From Pontibacter sp. E15-1 (GTDB lineage: Bacteria > Bacteroidota > Bacteroidia > Cytophagales > Hymenobacteraceae), in the NCBI RefSeq assembly GCF_022601975.1, contig NZ_JAKVIR010000016.1, positions 1 through 64,000 of the forward strand: DNA of 64,000 nt, in the 5' to 3' direction. A program made the translations under genes and the position numbers. Shown here in pieces: positions 28,256-36,815 of this stretch. The notes below the pieces were generated by a model. It had not been told where the DNA came from. It made no database searches and was given only the letters and a program-made list of their open reading frames with translations. Each line of letters starts with the position of its first letter. Within the stretch, counting starts at the first letter, position 1.

Positions 28256-28673
28256 ATGGCTCTAGAAATTAGCGCAAGGCAGATTTTTGCTTTTGCGTTC
28301 ATCGCCATTTATGTAGGTATTGCCATCAGTGGTCTCGAGCAAGCTATTGTTCTGTGGTTGCTCGCACTTGTTATACCCCTGCATCTGATTTATTGGCAGG
28401 ACATCCGCCAGGGCCGGCATACGCTCCTGCGTAACTATCCGCTTGTGGGGTATCTTCGCTACTTTTTCGAAAGTATTCGTCCGGCGATAAGACAGTATTT
28501 TGATCTGGCAGGTTGGCACCGGTTATTTCGGCTGTCGCAATGAGCAGGGCAGCTTCTGCGAGCGGCTTTTTAGAGAACAGGCCCTGCATCCGCACATCAA
28601 GATGGTAGAACGAAAGCTTTCGCAGGGAGCCAAGCCCGGGCATGGCGGTCTACTTCCGGCAGCTGTGTTTTAG
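28256..28673 (+). pseudogene. FMN-binding glutamate synthase family gene, internally deleted and truncated
   Basis: The first 83 codons encode two membrane helices and QGRHTLLRNYPLVGYLRYFF plus ESIRPAIRQYF, the characteristic N-terminus of membrane-anchored GltB-like FMN-binding proteins (normally about 500 residues). A different frame then continues with ILIWQVGTGYFGCRNEQGSF and KMVERKLSQGAKPGHGGLLP, which in relatives lies much further into the protein, and stops at 28673. The gene therefore has a large internal deletion, a frame change at the joint, and has lost its C-terminal half. Confidence 0.8.
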
Positions 28674-28710
28674 AAAGACGGAGAGTGAGGCAACGCATAA
28701 GATATTCCAT

Positions 28711-28730
28711 AAACTAAACTAAACTAAACT
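28711..28730 (+). repeat. Pentanucleotide repeat (AAACT)x4 next to a start codon
   Basis: Four exact AAACT units end 4 bp before the ATG at 28735, occupying the position of the ribosome-binding region. Length change by slippage would alter leader spacing. Confidence 0.85.
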
Positions 28731-28734
28731 GAAT

Positions 28735-29142
28735 ATGAACACAATCTATTTAACCGAGAAAGATCACCAGCGGCTGCATGCTCTAGTGCAGGCGCAACGC
28801 CAGACCACCGGCACGCACGCAGTAGAAGCGCTCTGCAAAGAGCTGAAGCGGGCCAAAGTGGTCCCATCCGAGGAAATTCCGGTGGACGTTGTCACGATGA
28901 ACTCCTTTCTGCGGCTCAGGGAATTGAAGAGTTCCTCTGTGATGGAGATAACGATTACCTATCCTAAAGACGCTGATCTTGCCAGTCGCAAGATTTCCGT
29001 GTTGGCCCCCGTTGCCACGGCTATACTGGGTTGCAGGGTAGGGGATGAGATAGAGTGGCCTGCGCCTAATGGCAGCACCGTAACTTACAAAGTGGAAGAG
29101 ATTCTATATCAGCCGGAGGCGGCAGGCGACTTTTACCTTTAA
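28735..29142 (+). CDS. GreA/GreB C-terminal-domain protein (Rnk-like)
   Basis: This 135-residue protein has an N-terminal helical part (YLTEKDHQRLHALVQAQ, LCKELKRAKVV) and a C-terminal GreA/GreB FKBP-like domain with EITITYPKDADLASRKISVL, APVATAILGCRVGDEIEWP and YKVEEILYQPEA. The short N-terminus, without the long coiled coil of GreA, fits the Rnk/nucleoside-diphosphate-kinase-regulator group, which binds RNA polymerase near the secondary channel. It is cytosolic. The leader carries an (AAACT)4 repeat. A hairpin follows before the MreB paralog gene. Confidence 0.82.
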   Translation: MNTIYLTEKDHQRLHALVQAQRQTTGTHAVEALCKELKRAKVVPSEEIPVDVVTMNSFLRLRELKSSSVMEITITYPKDADLASRKISVLAPVATAILGCRVGDEIEWPAPNGSTVTYKVEEILYQPEAAGDFYL

Positions 29143-29153
29143 CTTTCTGTCTG

Positions 29154-29192
29154 GCGCCTTATAGGTTGGCTACAGGCCAACTTATAGGGCGC
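29154..29192 (+). terminator. Long stem-loop between rnk-like and mreB-like genes
   Basis: GCGCCTTATAGGTTGGC pairs with GCCAACTTATAGGGCGC with two wobble positions around a 5-base loop, 11 bp after the stop. There is no T-run, so it may be a processing site or attenuator rather than a classical terminator. Confidence 0.4.
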
Positions 29193-29227
29193 AGGACTAA
29201 GAATCGTGCTATACTGACACCTGTTAA

Positions 29228-30250
29228 ATGAGAATATTGAATTTTTTCACAGAGGATATTGCCATCGATTTGGGCACTGCGAATTTCCTAGTTGTGCACA
29301 AGGACCGCGTGGTCGTGGACGAGCCCTCTATTGTGGCTTTTGATAGAAGGTCTGGCAAGACGATTGCCGTTGGTCGGAAGGCCATGCAGATGGAAGGTAG
29401 GGAGCACGAGAACATCAGGATTAGCCGACCGCTCCAAAACGGAGTGATTGGCGATTTCTATGCAGCCGAGCATATGATCAAGGGTATGCTGCAGTTGATC
29501 AAAAAATCGATGAGCGGGTTTAAGCCGGCTTATAAGATGGTGGTATGTGTGCCAGCCGGTATCACAGAAGTGGAGAAGCGGGCCATCCGTGACTCCATGA
29601 TGATTGCCGGTGCACGGGAAGTCTATCTGGTGCATGAGCCTATCGCTGCGGCAGTAGGTATAGGGCTAGATGTGGAGGAGCCCACCGGGCACATGGTTAT
29701 TGATATTGGGGGAGGCACTACGGAGATTGCCGTGATAGCCTTAAGCGGGATTGTCTGCGATCAGTCTGTGCGCGTGGCGGGCAGTACATTCGACGCTGAC
29801 ATTATGCACTACGTGCGCCAGCAACATAATATCCTGATTGGCCAGCCAACAGCAGAACGGGTAAAGCTAGAGGTAGGGGCTGCGCTGCAAGAGGTGCAGA
29901 ACCCGCCAGCGGATTTCGCAATAAGAGGGCGCGACCTGATGACAGGGCTACCCAAGCAGGTGCTTATATCCTATACTGATATAGCCTGCTGCCTCGATCG
30001 GTCCCTGGCCAAGATAGAGGAGGCTATACTGAAAACGCTGGAGATTACCCCGCCCGAGCTTTCTGCGGATATCCACCACTCCGGGATTTACCTTACCGGG
30101 GGCGGGGCCCTGCTTCGTGGCCTGGACAAAAGGATCTCCTCCAAAACAAAGCTGCCAACGCATGTGGTGGAGAATCCGCTCCTTGCCGTTGTGAGAGGCA
30201 CAGGTATTGCCCTAAAAAACATTGGCCGCTTCAGGTTCCTTATGCGCTAG
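29228..30250 (+). CDS. mreB: MreB-family actin-like protein (orphan paralog)
   Basis: This 340-residue MreB homolog has phosphate-1 loop AIDLGTANF at 12-20 (MreB usually has DLGTANT), phosphate-2 DIGGGTTEIAVIALSG at about 159-174 and the adenosine loop GIYLTGGGALLRGLDK near 288-303. MreB forms membrane-attached filaments that guide wall synthesis in rods. Here mreC, mreD, pbp2 and rodA are absent and the gene follows an Rnk-like gene, so it is probably a second copy with an accessory role rather than the housekeeping gene. The N-terminus MRILNFFTED contains a short hydrophobic patch suited to membrane binding. Confidence 0.88.
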   Translation: MRILNFFTEDIAIDLGTANFLVVHKDRVVVDEPSIVAFDRRSGKTIAVGRKAMQMEGREHENIRISRPLQNGVIGDFYAAEHMIKGMLQLIKKSMSGFKPAYKMVVCVPAGITEVEKRAIRDSMMIAGAREVYLVHEPIAAAVGIGLDVEEPTGHMVIDIGGGTTEIAVIALSGIVCDQSVRVAGSTFDADIMHYVRQQHNILIGQPTAERVKLEVGAALQEVQNPPADFAIRGRDLMTGLPKQVLISYTDIACCLDRSLAKIEEAILKTLEITPPELSADIHHSGIYLTGGGALLRGLDKRISSKTKLPTHVVENPLLAVVRGTGIALKNIGRFRFLMR

Positions 30251-30834
30251 AAGAATACTTCCGGGAAAGAAAACACAGCTCCAGGTCGTAACAGTGGCTC
30301 CACGGGCAAAAAGCATCCTTTGTTACTGAGCCTTGATAACCGGGCTAACAACTCCTTTGGTCATGGTATGGACTTGTTACGCTACCCATCCGGAGCTAAA
30401 GGTTTGCCTTAATCCAGAGAACATAGGTTTGGTGGAGATACCATATGGTGGTTACTCCGTTACACCTGGCTGCATATTGGTCAATGGTGTTTTTGGAATT
30501 AAGAAAAGCCGGTGATGCTGGCAGACATGATCGGAACAAACTAGAGTAACCTGGTAAAGCTAAAAAGCAGAATGGGGTGCGCCCCACCACTTTCTTCATG
30601 TAAAACGGGACATTAAAATTAGTATACAGGCTGTGGGCAGTGGCGCAGGATGAAGATGAACAACCAACCTTCCGCGGTGTCTGCCAAGGCGTATAGCTCG
30701 GATTTTATTCTGTAGCGACCAGAAAACATGCGGGGCCAACGCCAATAGGTGAGGCAGCCTGATAACCTCAACGGAATATAAGAGGCAGATCTTTAATGGT
30801 GACGGATGTCATTTTTAGCCGCTTTTTAAAGTCG
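30251..30834. other. Long intergenic region upstream of the flavohemoglobin gene
   Basis: No gene was recognised. A small GC-rich palindrome TGGGGTGCGCCCCA is at 30573-30586, and several short plus-strand frames have no protein-like character. It may include remnants of lost genes. Confidence 0.3.
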
Positions 30835-30842
30835 TAACTTTC
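30835..30842 (+). promoter_or_regulatory. Candidate -7 promoter element for hmp
   Basis: TAACTTTC resembles the Bacteroidota -7 consensus TAnnTTTG and lies 22 bp before the ATG at 30865. A T-rich stretch (ATTTTTAG) about 20 bp upstream could be the -33 region. The match is weak. Confidence 0.3.
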
Positions 30843-30864
30843 ATGCACTTTAAAATATCCTAAT

Positions 30865-32082
30865 ATGATTACTACAGATCAAAAAGAACTTATAAAAGCA
30901 ACCGTGCCGGTGTTGCGGGAGCATGGTGTTGCCTTAACCACGCATTTTTACAGCCGCATGTTTACCCATAACCCTGAGCTGAAGAACGTGTTTAACATGG
31001 GCAATCAGGGTAACGGCAAGCAGCAACTGTCACTAGCGATGGCTGTGCTTGCCTATGCCGAGAATATAGAAGATCCTTCTGTGCTGGTGTCTGCCGTCAT
31101 GAAAATCGGTCACAAGCACATGAGCCTGGACATCCGCCCGGAGCACTATACCATTGTGGGCAAGCACTTGTTGGCTTCCATAAGCGAGGTACTGGGCGAG
31201 GGCGCCACGCCTGAACTGATCGAGGCCTGGGCGGTAGCTTACCAGCAACTGGCCGACCTGATGATTGGGCTGGAGCAAAATCTTTATCTTGAGTCGGTAG
31301 CCAAGAAAGGCGGCTGGACTGGCTGGAGACCTTTCCTGGTAAAGCAGAAGGTGAAAGAGTCGGAGGAGATCACCTCCTTTTACCTATACCCTGCCGACGG
31401 CGGAAAGGTGGCTGATTTTATGCCCGGTCAGTACCTCAGCGTGCGTTTGTTCCTGCCGGAGCTGAACCTGCTCCAGCCACGCCAGTACAGCCTTTCCAGC
31501 GCACCAAACGAAGCGTATTACCGCATCTCGGTGAAAAAAGAAGCCGGCAAAACGGAACATCCGAACGGCCTGATCAGCAATAGGCTACACGAGACAGTGC
31601 TGGAGGGCGATGTGATTGAGATAGCCCCGCCTGCCGGAGATTTCATACTTGACACGATGAAAGACACACCAGTCGTGTTCATCAGCGGCGGCGTGGGGCA
31701 AACTCCACTGCTGAGCATGCTGGAGTACCTGGCCAGCACCGAGAGCAATCGTGAAATAGTATGGGTGCACGGTGCCAGAAACAGACAGGTGCACGCCTTC
31801 CGGGAGCCGCTGACGACGCTAGAGGGGCAGCACGGAAAGTTAAAAAAGCATATCTTCTATGATACGCTGGATGAGCTGATGCAGGTAGAGGGCGGCTACT
31901 ATGAAGGAATAGTGGAGTTGGGCAAGCTCAAAGATGTGGCCCTTTTGAAAGATGCAGATTACTACATTTGCGGCCCTGCCCCTTTCATCAAAAAGCAGTT
32001 TTATGACCTTGCTGCCATGGGTGTAAACAAAGAGGCCATTCATTATGAGGAGTTTGGCCCGGCTAACCTGGTCCTCTCTTAA
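30865..32082 (+). CDS. hmp: Flavohemoglobin, nitric oxide dioxygenase
   Basis: This 405-residue protein has a globin domain (1-140) with the diagnostic residues Tyr29 (HFYSRMF), Gln53 and proximal His85 (GHKHMS), then an FAD domain with RQYSLS at 206-211 and an NAD domain starting at GGVGQTPLLSML. All three domains are intact and in the usual order. It oxidises NO to nitrate using O2 and NADH in the cytosol. It appears monocistronic, with a 24-bp palindromic hairpin about 40 bp after the stop. No NsrR or other NO-sensing regulator gene is adjacent. Confidence 0.95.
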   Translation: MITTDQKELIKATVPVLREHGVALTTHFYSRMFTHNPELKNVFNMGNQGNGKQQLSLAMAVLAYAENIEDPSVLVSAVMKIGHKHMSLDIRPEHYTIVGKHLLASISEVLGEGATPELIEAWAVAYQQLADLMIGLEQNLYLESVAKKGGWTGWRPFLVKQKVKESEEITSFYLYPADGGKVADFMPGQYLSVRLFLPELNLLQPRQYSLSSAPNEAYYRISVKKEAGKTEHPNGLISNRLHETVLEGDVIEIAPPAGDFILDTMKDTPVVFISGGVGQTPLLSMLEYLASTESNREIVWVHGARNRQVHAFREPLTTLEGQHGKLKKHIFYDTLDELMQVEGGYYEGIVELGKLKDVALLKDADYYICGPAPFIKKQFYDLAAMGVNKEAIHYEEFGPANLVLS

Positions 32083-32124
32083 GCTACTGTTGGTATATGA
32101 AATCGAACCAGTCCACTGATATTG

Positions 32125-32148
32125 CCCTGTACATGTGCATGTACAGGG
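32125..32148. terminator. Perfect palindromic stem-loop between convergent genes
   Basis: CCCTGTACATG-TG-CATGTACAGGG lies between the stops of hmp and the repeat-protein gene, so it could act in both directions. No T-run is present. Confidence 0.45.
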
Positions 32149-32166
32149 TATAGATGCAGCCATGCA

Positions 32167-33828
32167 TTAGAGTCGTCTGCCCAAATCGAACGCTATTTCA
32201 TCTAAAAGAGCGATGCGTGCAGGAGCGAGTTTGTCTTTATCAGAGCGCATCCTGCTCACCCATTTGCCCAGCTTAGGGTCTTCTGGCCATTTAACCGGCA
32301 CGCGCGTATGCCCATGTTCCTTTCTAAAAGCCAAGAGGCGTTCATACATGGCCGTCCAGGGGATCGCGTTTTTTTTAATCAGGGTCCAGTCGAAATGAAT
32401 ATCATTCAATAATTTGACCTGCCGTGAAGTCAGCTGCTTCCTGTTCAACTTTATTCGATAGACCCATGCAGCTAGCGTAGGGGTAGCGTGCCACCGGGAT
32501 GGTACGCTCGAATGCCCAAACTCTTTGTAAAATGCTGCCAAAGCCCGGTACATTTGCATCCAGTAGCTATCCTGTACGCTCCAGGGAAACATAATCGTGT
32601 TCAGCTTGTCTATCCGGTCGGCAGGCAACCGCCCCTGATGAAAGTATTGGCGCTGCAAGCTTGTCCAGCGCTGGAGGGCAGGGGCCGTTTTCAGGGAAAC
32701 CTGGCATGTGCCGTGCGCTCTGCTGTATGCTTTCAGCTTTTCAAAATTAACCTCCCATTGGGCGTCATAAATAGCGTGTATTTGGCGCTGTGTATCCCTG
32801 CTCCACACGAAACCCAATTCATCAAGCTTTTTCTTTTTTATCGGCTCAAGCCTGCCATTCGCTTCCAGCCCCCTTTGCGACGCCACCCAGTTACCGAGTT
32901 TTTTGTTCTCGCTGAAATTTATAGGAACAAAGCTGTGGCCGTTTTTTTGCTGAAACGCCTGTAATTGGGCATAGCGCTTGTCCCAGGTTTTGCTCTTAAT
33001 GGTATCAAAGCTCCAGATAAAGTTGAGCTTGTCCAGCCGTTTTTTGCGTTCTGCGGAGAGCCGGTTCTTCTTCTTCGAAATCCTTTGCCTTTCTACCCAT
33101 TTCCCTAAGCTTTGATGATTGCCCGGAACTTTGCAATGCCCATGGGCTTGCTGGAAAAACAATAGTTCCTGAAAATGGGCCTCCCATTGGGCGTCATATT
33201 CGGATTTTACGCACCACATAAACCCTAGCGCGCTCAGTAAGCGAAGGCGATCCTCACGCAATTTATCCTTTGTGCGCATTTTCCGCTGATTCGTTACCCA
33301 AAGCGCAAGCTGCTTGTCCTGTTCCCACTTTTGAGGTACCCGGCAATGGCCAAATGCATTATGGAAATCTTTCAGTTTTAAATACATTTGCCTCCATCTG
33401 TGGTCTTTACTGATCGGAGTATCCCAATCCACGCCCAGACGGTTCAGCCTTTGGTATTGACTTTCTGACAGGAGCCTTTGATTTAAGATTTGCCTTACCA
33501 GCCAGTCTTTCAACCCTGCCAGCTTCGGTTCAGGAGGCAAACAAACGTGACCGTTTCTCTCTGAGAAATGCGATAACTGCCTGTACATACCCTCCCAAGA
33601 AAGGGTTTCTTCGTCATGCCTGAGCTTTAAGGCAGCTAACCTGATTTTTAGTTCAGCAGGCAGCAGGTATCCGAGGCTTTTTTGGGTGTTTGTCCATCGT
33701 GCCAGCGCACTATTATCCTCAGTGGCGAATGAATTATCCTGATTGCTTAAAGTTTCCCCTTGTTCATATTTGTTATTCCACTGCACCAGGATCTTATCGT
33801 CTAGCAGTTCCTCTCCAAACTTTTCCAC
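32167..33828 (-). CDS. Stand-alone array of helicase-associated (HA) repeats
   Basis: This 553-residue protein consists almost entirely of helicase-associated domain repeats. After a half repeat (ARWTNTQKSLGYLLPAELK), seven units of about 65-70 residues follow the pattern W...Y..L..F....GH..VP......L..WV..QR....L...R...L..L.F.W, for example WRQMYLKLKDFHNAFGHCRV and WTAMYERLLAFRKEHGHTRV. Unit five has GTCQVS instead of GHxxVP. No helicase motor, nuclease or methylase domain is present, and none is encoded nearby. HA domains are presumed nucleic-acid-binding modules; the role of a free array is unknown. It is convergent with hmp and appears to be a single-gene unit. Confidence 0.85.
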   Translation of the reverse strand: MEKFGEELLDDKILVQWNNKYEQGETLSNQDNSFATEDNSALARWTNTQKSLGYLLPAELKIRLAALKLRHDEETLSWEGMYRQLSHFSERNGHVCLPPEPKLAGLKDWLVRQILNQRLLSESQYQRLNRLGVDWDTPISKDHRWRQMYLKLKDFHNAFGHCRVPQKWEQDKQLALWVTNQRKMRTKDKLREDRLRLLSALGFMWCVKSEYDAQWEAHFQELLFFQQAHGHCKVPGNHQSLGKWVERQRISKKKNRLSAERKKRLDKLNFIWSFDTIKSKTWDKRYAQLQAFQQKNGHSFVPINFSENKKLGNWVASQRGLEANGRLEPIKKKKLDELGFVWSRDTQRQIHAIYDAQWEVNFEKLKAYSRAHGTCQVSLKTAPALQRWTSLQRQYFHQGRLPADRIDKLNTIMFPWSVQDSYWMQMYRALAAFYKEFGHSSVPSRWHATPTLAAWVYRIKLNRKQLTSRQVKLLNDIHFDWTLIKKNAIPWTAMYERLLAFRKEHGHTRVPVKWPEDPKLGKWVSRMRSDKDKLAPARIALLDEIAFDLGRRL

Positions 33829-33921
33829 AGCTCAACTAATTATCTTTTTCTTATGTCAACTTTAAGACAGCAATAACCATTTTGTCTTTTCATCATCACC
33901 CGCTTGAGGTATAGCATCAGG

Positions 33922-33963
33922 GCACGTTTAAATTTCGCTTTCAAAACCGAATTTTAAACGTGC
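33922..33963 (-). terminator. Stem-loop after the HexNAc operon
   Basis: GCACGTTTAAATTTCG pairs with CGAATTTTAAACGTGC (15 of 16) around a 10-base loop, about 50 bp past the last stop of the minus-strand operon. It is a plausible operon terminator or 3' stabiliser without a clear T-run. Confidence 0.5.
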
Positions 33964-34010
33964 TCTTCCCTAGTTCAAGTGCCATACTGCTTTCTTTAAT
34001 CAGCGCAAGA

Positions 34011-35453
34011 TCATGCTTTGACGGTTGTAGTGCCACCGCCTGCCAGCGACAGGTTCACAGGGGCATTTGTCTGCCAGGCGCCAGCTGTGAAGTCAGGCAT
34101 GTCGATGGAATTGGAGCGGTTTGCCACCGACCACTCGCTCAGGAGGCCTACCGCCGTCCACGAGGCGGCGTCATACACATCCTGGTCCAGGGGCAGGCCG
34201 TTGCGCAGGCAGTCGATCAGCCGCCAGTCCATCATAAAGTCCATACCCCCGTGGCCACCGATTTTCTTGGCCATCTCCCCGATTCGCTTCACAATCTCCG
34301 GGGTATACTGGGCTTCCAGGGCCTTCATCTCGTCCTCGGAAAGCCAGCTGTGCCCCTTCGCGATTTTCTGCTCAGGCCATTTGCGGGCAATAGCCTTGGT
34401 GCCGCTCACCAGATGGATTCTGGAGTAGGGGCGGGGCGAAGTCACGTCATGCTGGATCATGATGGTTTTGCCTTTTTTGGTGCGGATGGTCGTGGTGTTC
34501 ATGTTGCCGCGGTAGTTGTCTGAAACAAACTCTTTGTAGAATGAGTCATTGGCAGCCCGCGCCTGTGCTTCCTCATACATCTGGAAATCATCGCTGGACA
34601 CGGAGGTCAGGTAATCCATCGCGTCCCCGCGGTTTATGTTCATCACCTGGCAGATGGGGCCCAGGCCATGGGTAGGGTATAGGTTGCCGTTGCGGCCCAG
34701 GTTCTCCCGCAGGCGCCACATATTCTGATAACCATTCTTGTCAAAGTTTAGGTCCAGCAGTTGGTGGATGTATGCTCCCTCGCCATGTATGATCTCCCCG
34801 AAATAGCCCTGGCGGGCCATGTTCAGTGTCAGGATCTCGAAGAAGTCGTAGCAGCAGTTCTCCAGCATCATGCAGTGCTTTTTGGTTCGTTCGGAAGTCT
34901 CCACCAATTGCCAGCACTCCTCCAAACTGAGCGCGGCAGGCACTTCTGTGGCGGCATGCTTGCCCTGCTCCATGGCATACACCGCCATGGGGGTATGCAG
35001 GTGCCAGGGCGTGGTGATATAGATCAGGTCAATATCGTCACGCTCGCACATGGTTTTCCAGGCGTCCTCCCTGCCCGAGTATAGGGTAGGGTTATGGGCG
35101 GAACCGGTCTTTTCCTGTAGCTGGTTTTTTACCTTTTCCGCCCGCTCCGGCATCAGGTCGCAGAGTGCTTTTATCTCCACGCCCTCTATGTTGCTCATGC
35201 GGAGAACGGCACCTGGGCCTCTCATGCCCATCCCCACGAACCCTATGCGCACCTTGTTAAGCTTGGGGGCGCGGTAGCCGCTCATATTAAAGCGTTGCGT
35301 ATACTTGCGTTTCGCTTGCTTCTCGATCTGAGCCAGGTTAGATGTGTATGCCTCAGCGCTGGTTGGGGCACAGCCTCCGAGCAAGCTTGTACCGGCTAAG
35401 CCTATACCAGCCAGACCGGAAAATTTTAAGAATTCTCTGCGGTTACTACTCAT
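34011..35453 (-). CDS. GH109-like NAD-dependent glycosidase (alpha-N-acetylgalactosaminidase type), Tat lipoprotein
   Basis: This 480-residue protein starts with a twin-arginine signal (NRREFLKFSG) followed by a lipobox LLGGC (Cys28), so it is probably Tat-exported and lipid-anchored. A Rossmann motif GFVGMGMRGPG lies at 71-81, the Gfo/Idh/MocA-type helix with E170 (ATEVPAALS) next, and the GH109-typical YPTHGLGPI at 259-267 with MLENCCY at 196-202. GH109 enzymes cleave alpha-linked GalNAc through an NAD+-mediated oxidation/elimination. Substrate specificity in this family is variable, so it may act on another glycoside. It is the last gene of a five-gene operon, 58 bp after the permease. Confidence 0.8.
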   Translation of the reverse strand: MSSNRREFLKFSGLAGIGLAGTSLLGGCAPTSAEAYTSNLAQIEKQAKRKYTQRFNMSGYRAPKLNKVRIGFVGMGMRGPGAVLRMSNIEGVEIKALCDLMPERAEKVKNQLQEKTGSAHNPTLYSGREDAWKTMCERDDIDLIYITTPWHLHTPMAVYAMEQGKHAATEVPAALSLEECWQLVETSERTKKHCMMLENCCYDFFEILTLNMARQGYFGEIIHGEGAYIHQLLDLNFDKNGYQNMWRLRENLGRNGNLYPTHGLGPICQVMNINRGDAMDYLTSVSSDDFQMYEEAQARAANDSFYKEFVSDNYRGNMNTTTIRTKKGKTIMIQHDVTSPRPYSRIHLVSGTKAIARKWPEQKIAKGHSWLSEDEMKALEAQYTPEIVKRIGEMAKKIGGHGGMDFMMDWRLIDCLRNGLPLDQDVYDAASWTAVGLLSEWSVANRSNSIDMPDFTAGAWQTNAPVNLSLAGGGTTTVKA

Positions 35454-35511
35454 GGTTTAATTGGGTTAGATTGTTAAGCTGATATGCATGTGAAATAAAT
35501 GCCAGGTATAC

Positions 35512-36807
35512 TTACTTGCCGATTTTATGTCCGGCGGTTGCGTAGAACCAGATAAACAGGTAGCATGGCACCATAATCCAGTATGCCTGCTGCGGGGTCC
35601 ATGCGTCGGCCAGGGCGCCGTAGGCCAAAGGAACCACCGCCCCGCCCGCGATGCCCATCACAAGCAGTGAGGAGGCTGCCTTGGTGAAGCGGCCCACACC
35701 TGCCAGTGCCAGTGGCCAGATAGCGGGCCACATAAGCGAGTTAGCCAGGCCCAGCAGCGCGATGAAGGCCACTGACACGTAGCCCGAGGTGAGGGTGGCC
35801 CCTACAGAGAAGAGCACCCCCAAGGTGGCGCAGAGCTTCAGGGCATTTTCCTGCCTGATGTACCTGGGTATGGCCACTATACCGATCCCGTAGCCGACGA
35901 TCATCGAAACCATGGTGGCGGTGGTAAAGAACTTGGCTGTCTCCAGCGGAATACCCTGTGAGGAACCGTAGCTGATGATCGAGTCACCGGCCATCACCTC
36001 CACACCCACATACAGGAACATGGTAAACACACCCAGCAGCACGTGCGGAAATTCGAAGACGCTCTTTTTCCCGGTGTTGCTGTGTGCCACCGCCTTGTCC
36101 TCCCGGTCTGTATCAATCTCAGGCAGCGAGGAGCGGTTGATCAGCAGGGCCATCAGGGCCAGCACGCAGATGATGACGATATAAGGCACAATCACCCGGG
36201 CGGCCAGGGCGTCCAGCTCTGCTGCCTTGGCCACTGCCTCCATGGTGAGGACTCTCTCTTTTATAACATCCGCGTCTTTAAGCATGATGGCGCCTAGCGC
36301 GATAGGGGCAATGCCGCCAGCCAGTTTGTTGCAGATACCCATGATGCTGATGCGCTTGGCCGCGCTTTCGGCCGGGCCAACAATGGTGATGTAGGGATTG
36401 GAGGCTGTTTGCAGAATAGCCAGGCCACTGCCCTGTATAAACAGTCCGATCAGGAAGAGCACGTATGTCCGGGATATGGCAGCCGGTATAAAGAGTGCCG
36501 CACCCACCGCCATTATACCTAGCCCCACCGCCATACCATTCTTAAAGCCAAGAACCTTAAGTGCCTTGGTGGAGAGCGGGGCCATGACGAGGTAAGCGAT
36601 ATAGAACGCAAAGGCTACCAGATAGGACTGGAAGTGGTTAAGCTCGCAGGCAATCTGCAGGTAGGGTATGAGTACCGAGTTGAGCCACGTAACAAAGCCG
36701 AAGATGAAGAAAAGCGTGCCGATGATGGCCATGGCACTGCCGGAGCCGGACTGTCGGCCGAGCTCCGGTATAGCGGCCGGTTTGGGCTTGATGGAAGTCT
36801 CTACCAT
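35512..36807 (-). CDS. Sugar MFS permease (FucP/NagP-like)
   Basis: The start at ATG 36807 (MVETSIKPKPAAIPELG) is preferred because it lies 8 bp after the stop of the upstream gene. The product of about 431 residues has 12 predicted membrane helices, beginning AMAIIGTLFFIFGFVTWLNS, the pattern of the FHS family that carries fucose, glucose/galactose or N-acetylglucosamine with protons or sodium. The GSGLAILQTASNPYITIVG segment in the middle is a family hallmark. In this operon the likely cargo is GlcNAc or GalNAc across the inner membrane. Confidence 0.88.
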   Translation of the reverse strand: MVETSIKPKPAAIPELGRQSGSGSAMAIIGTLFFIFGFVTWLNSVLIPYLQIACELNHFQSYLVAFAFYIAYLVMAPLSTKALKVLGFKNGMAVGLGIMAVGAALFIPAAISRTYVLFLIGLFIQGSGLAILQTASNPYITIVGPAESAAKRISIMGICNKLAGGIAPIALGAIMLKDADVIKERVLTMEAVAKAAELDALAARVIVPYIVIICVLALMALLINRSSLPEIDTDREDKAVAHSNTGKKSVFEFPHVLLGVFTMFLYVGVEVMAGDSIISYGSSQGIPLETAKFFTTATMVSMIVGYGIGIVAIPRYIRQENALKLCATLGVLFSVGATLTSGYVSVAFIALLGLANSLMWPAIWPLALAGVGRFTKAASSLLVMGIAGGAVVPLAYGALADAWTPQQAYWIMVPCYLFIWFYATAGHKIGK

Positions 36808-36815
36808 TGTGTCGT

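Noticed and set aside
34011..35453. Plain cytosolic Gfo/Idh/MocA oxidoreductase
   Set aside because: The Tat/lipobox signal and the YPTHGLGPI and MLENCCY motifs fit exported GH109-like enzymes better.
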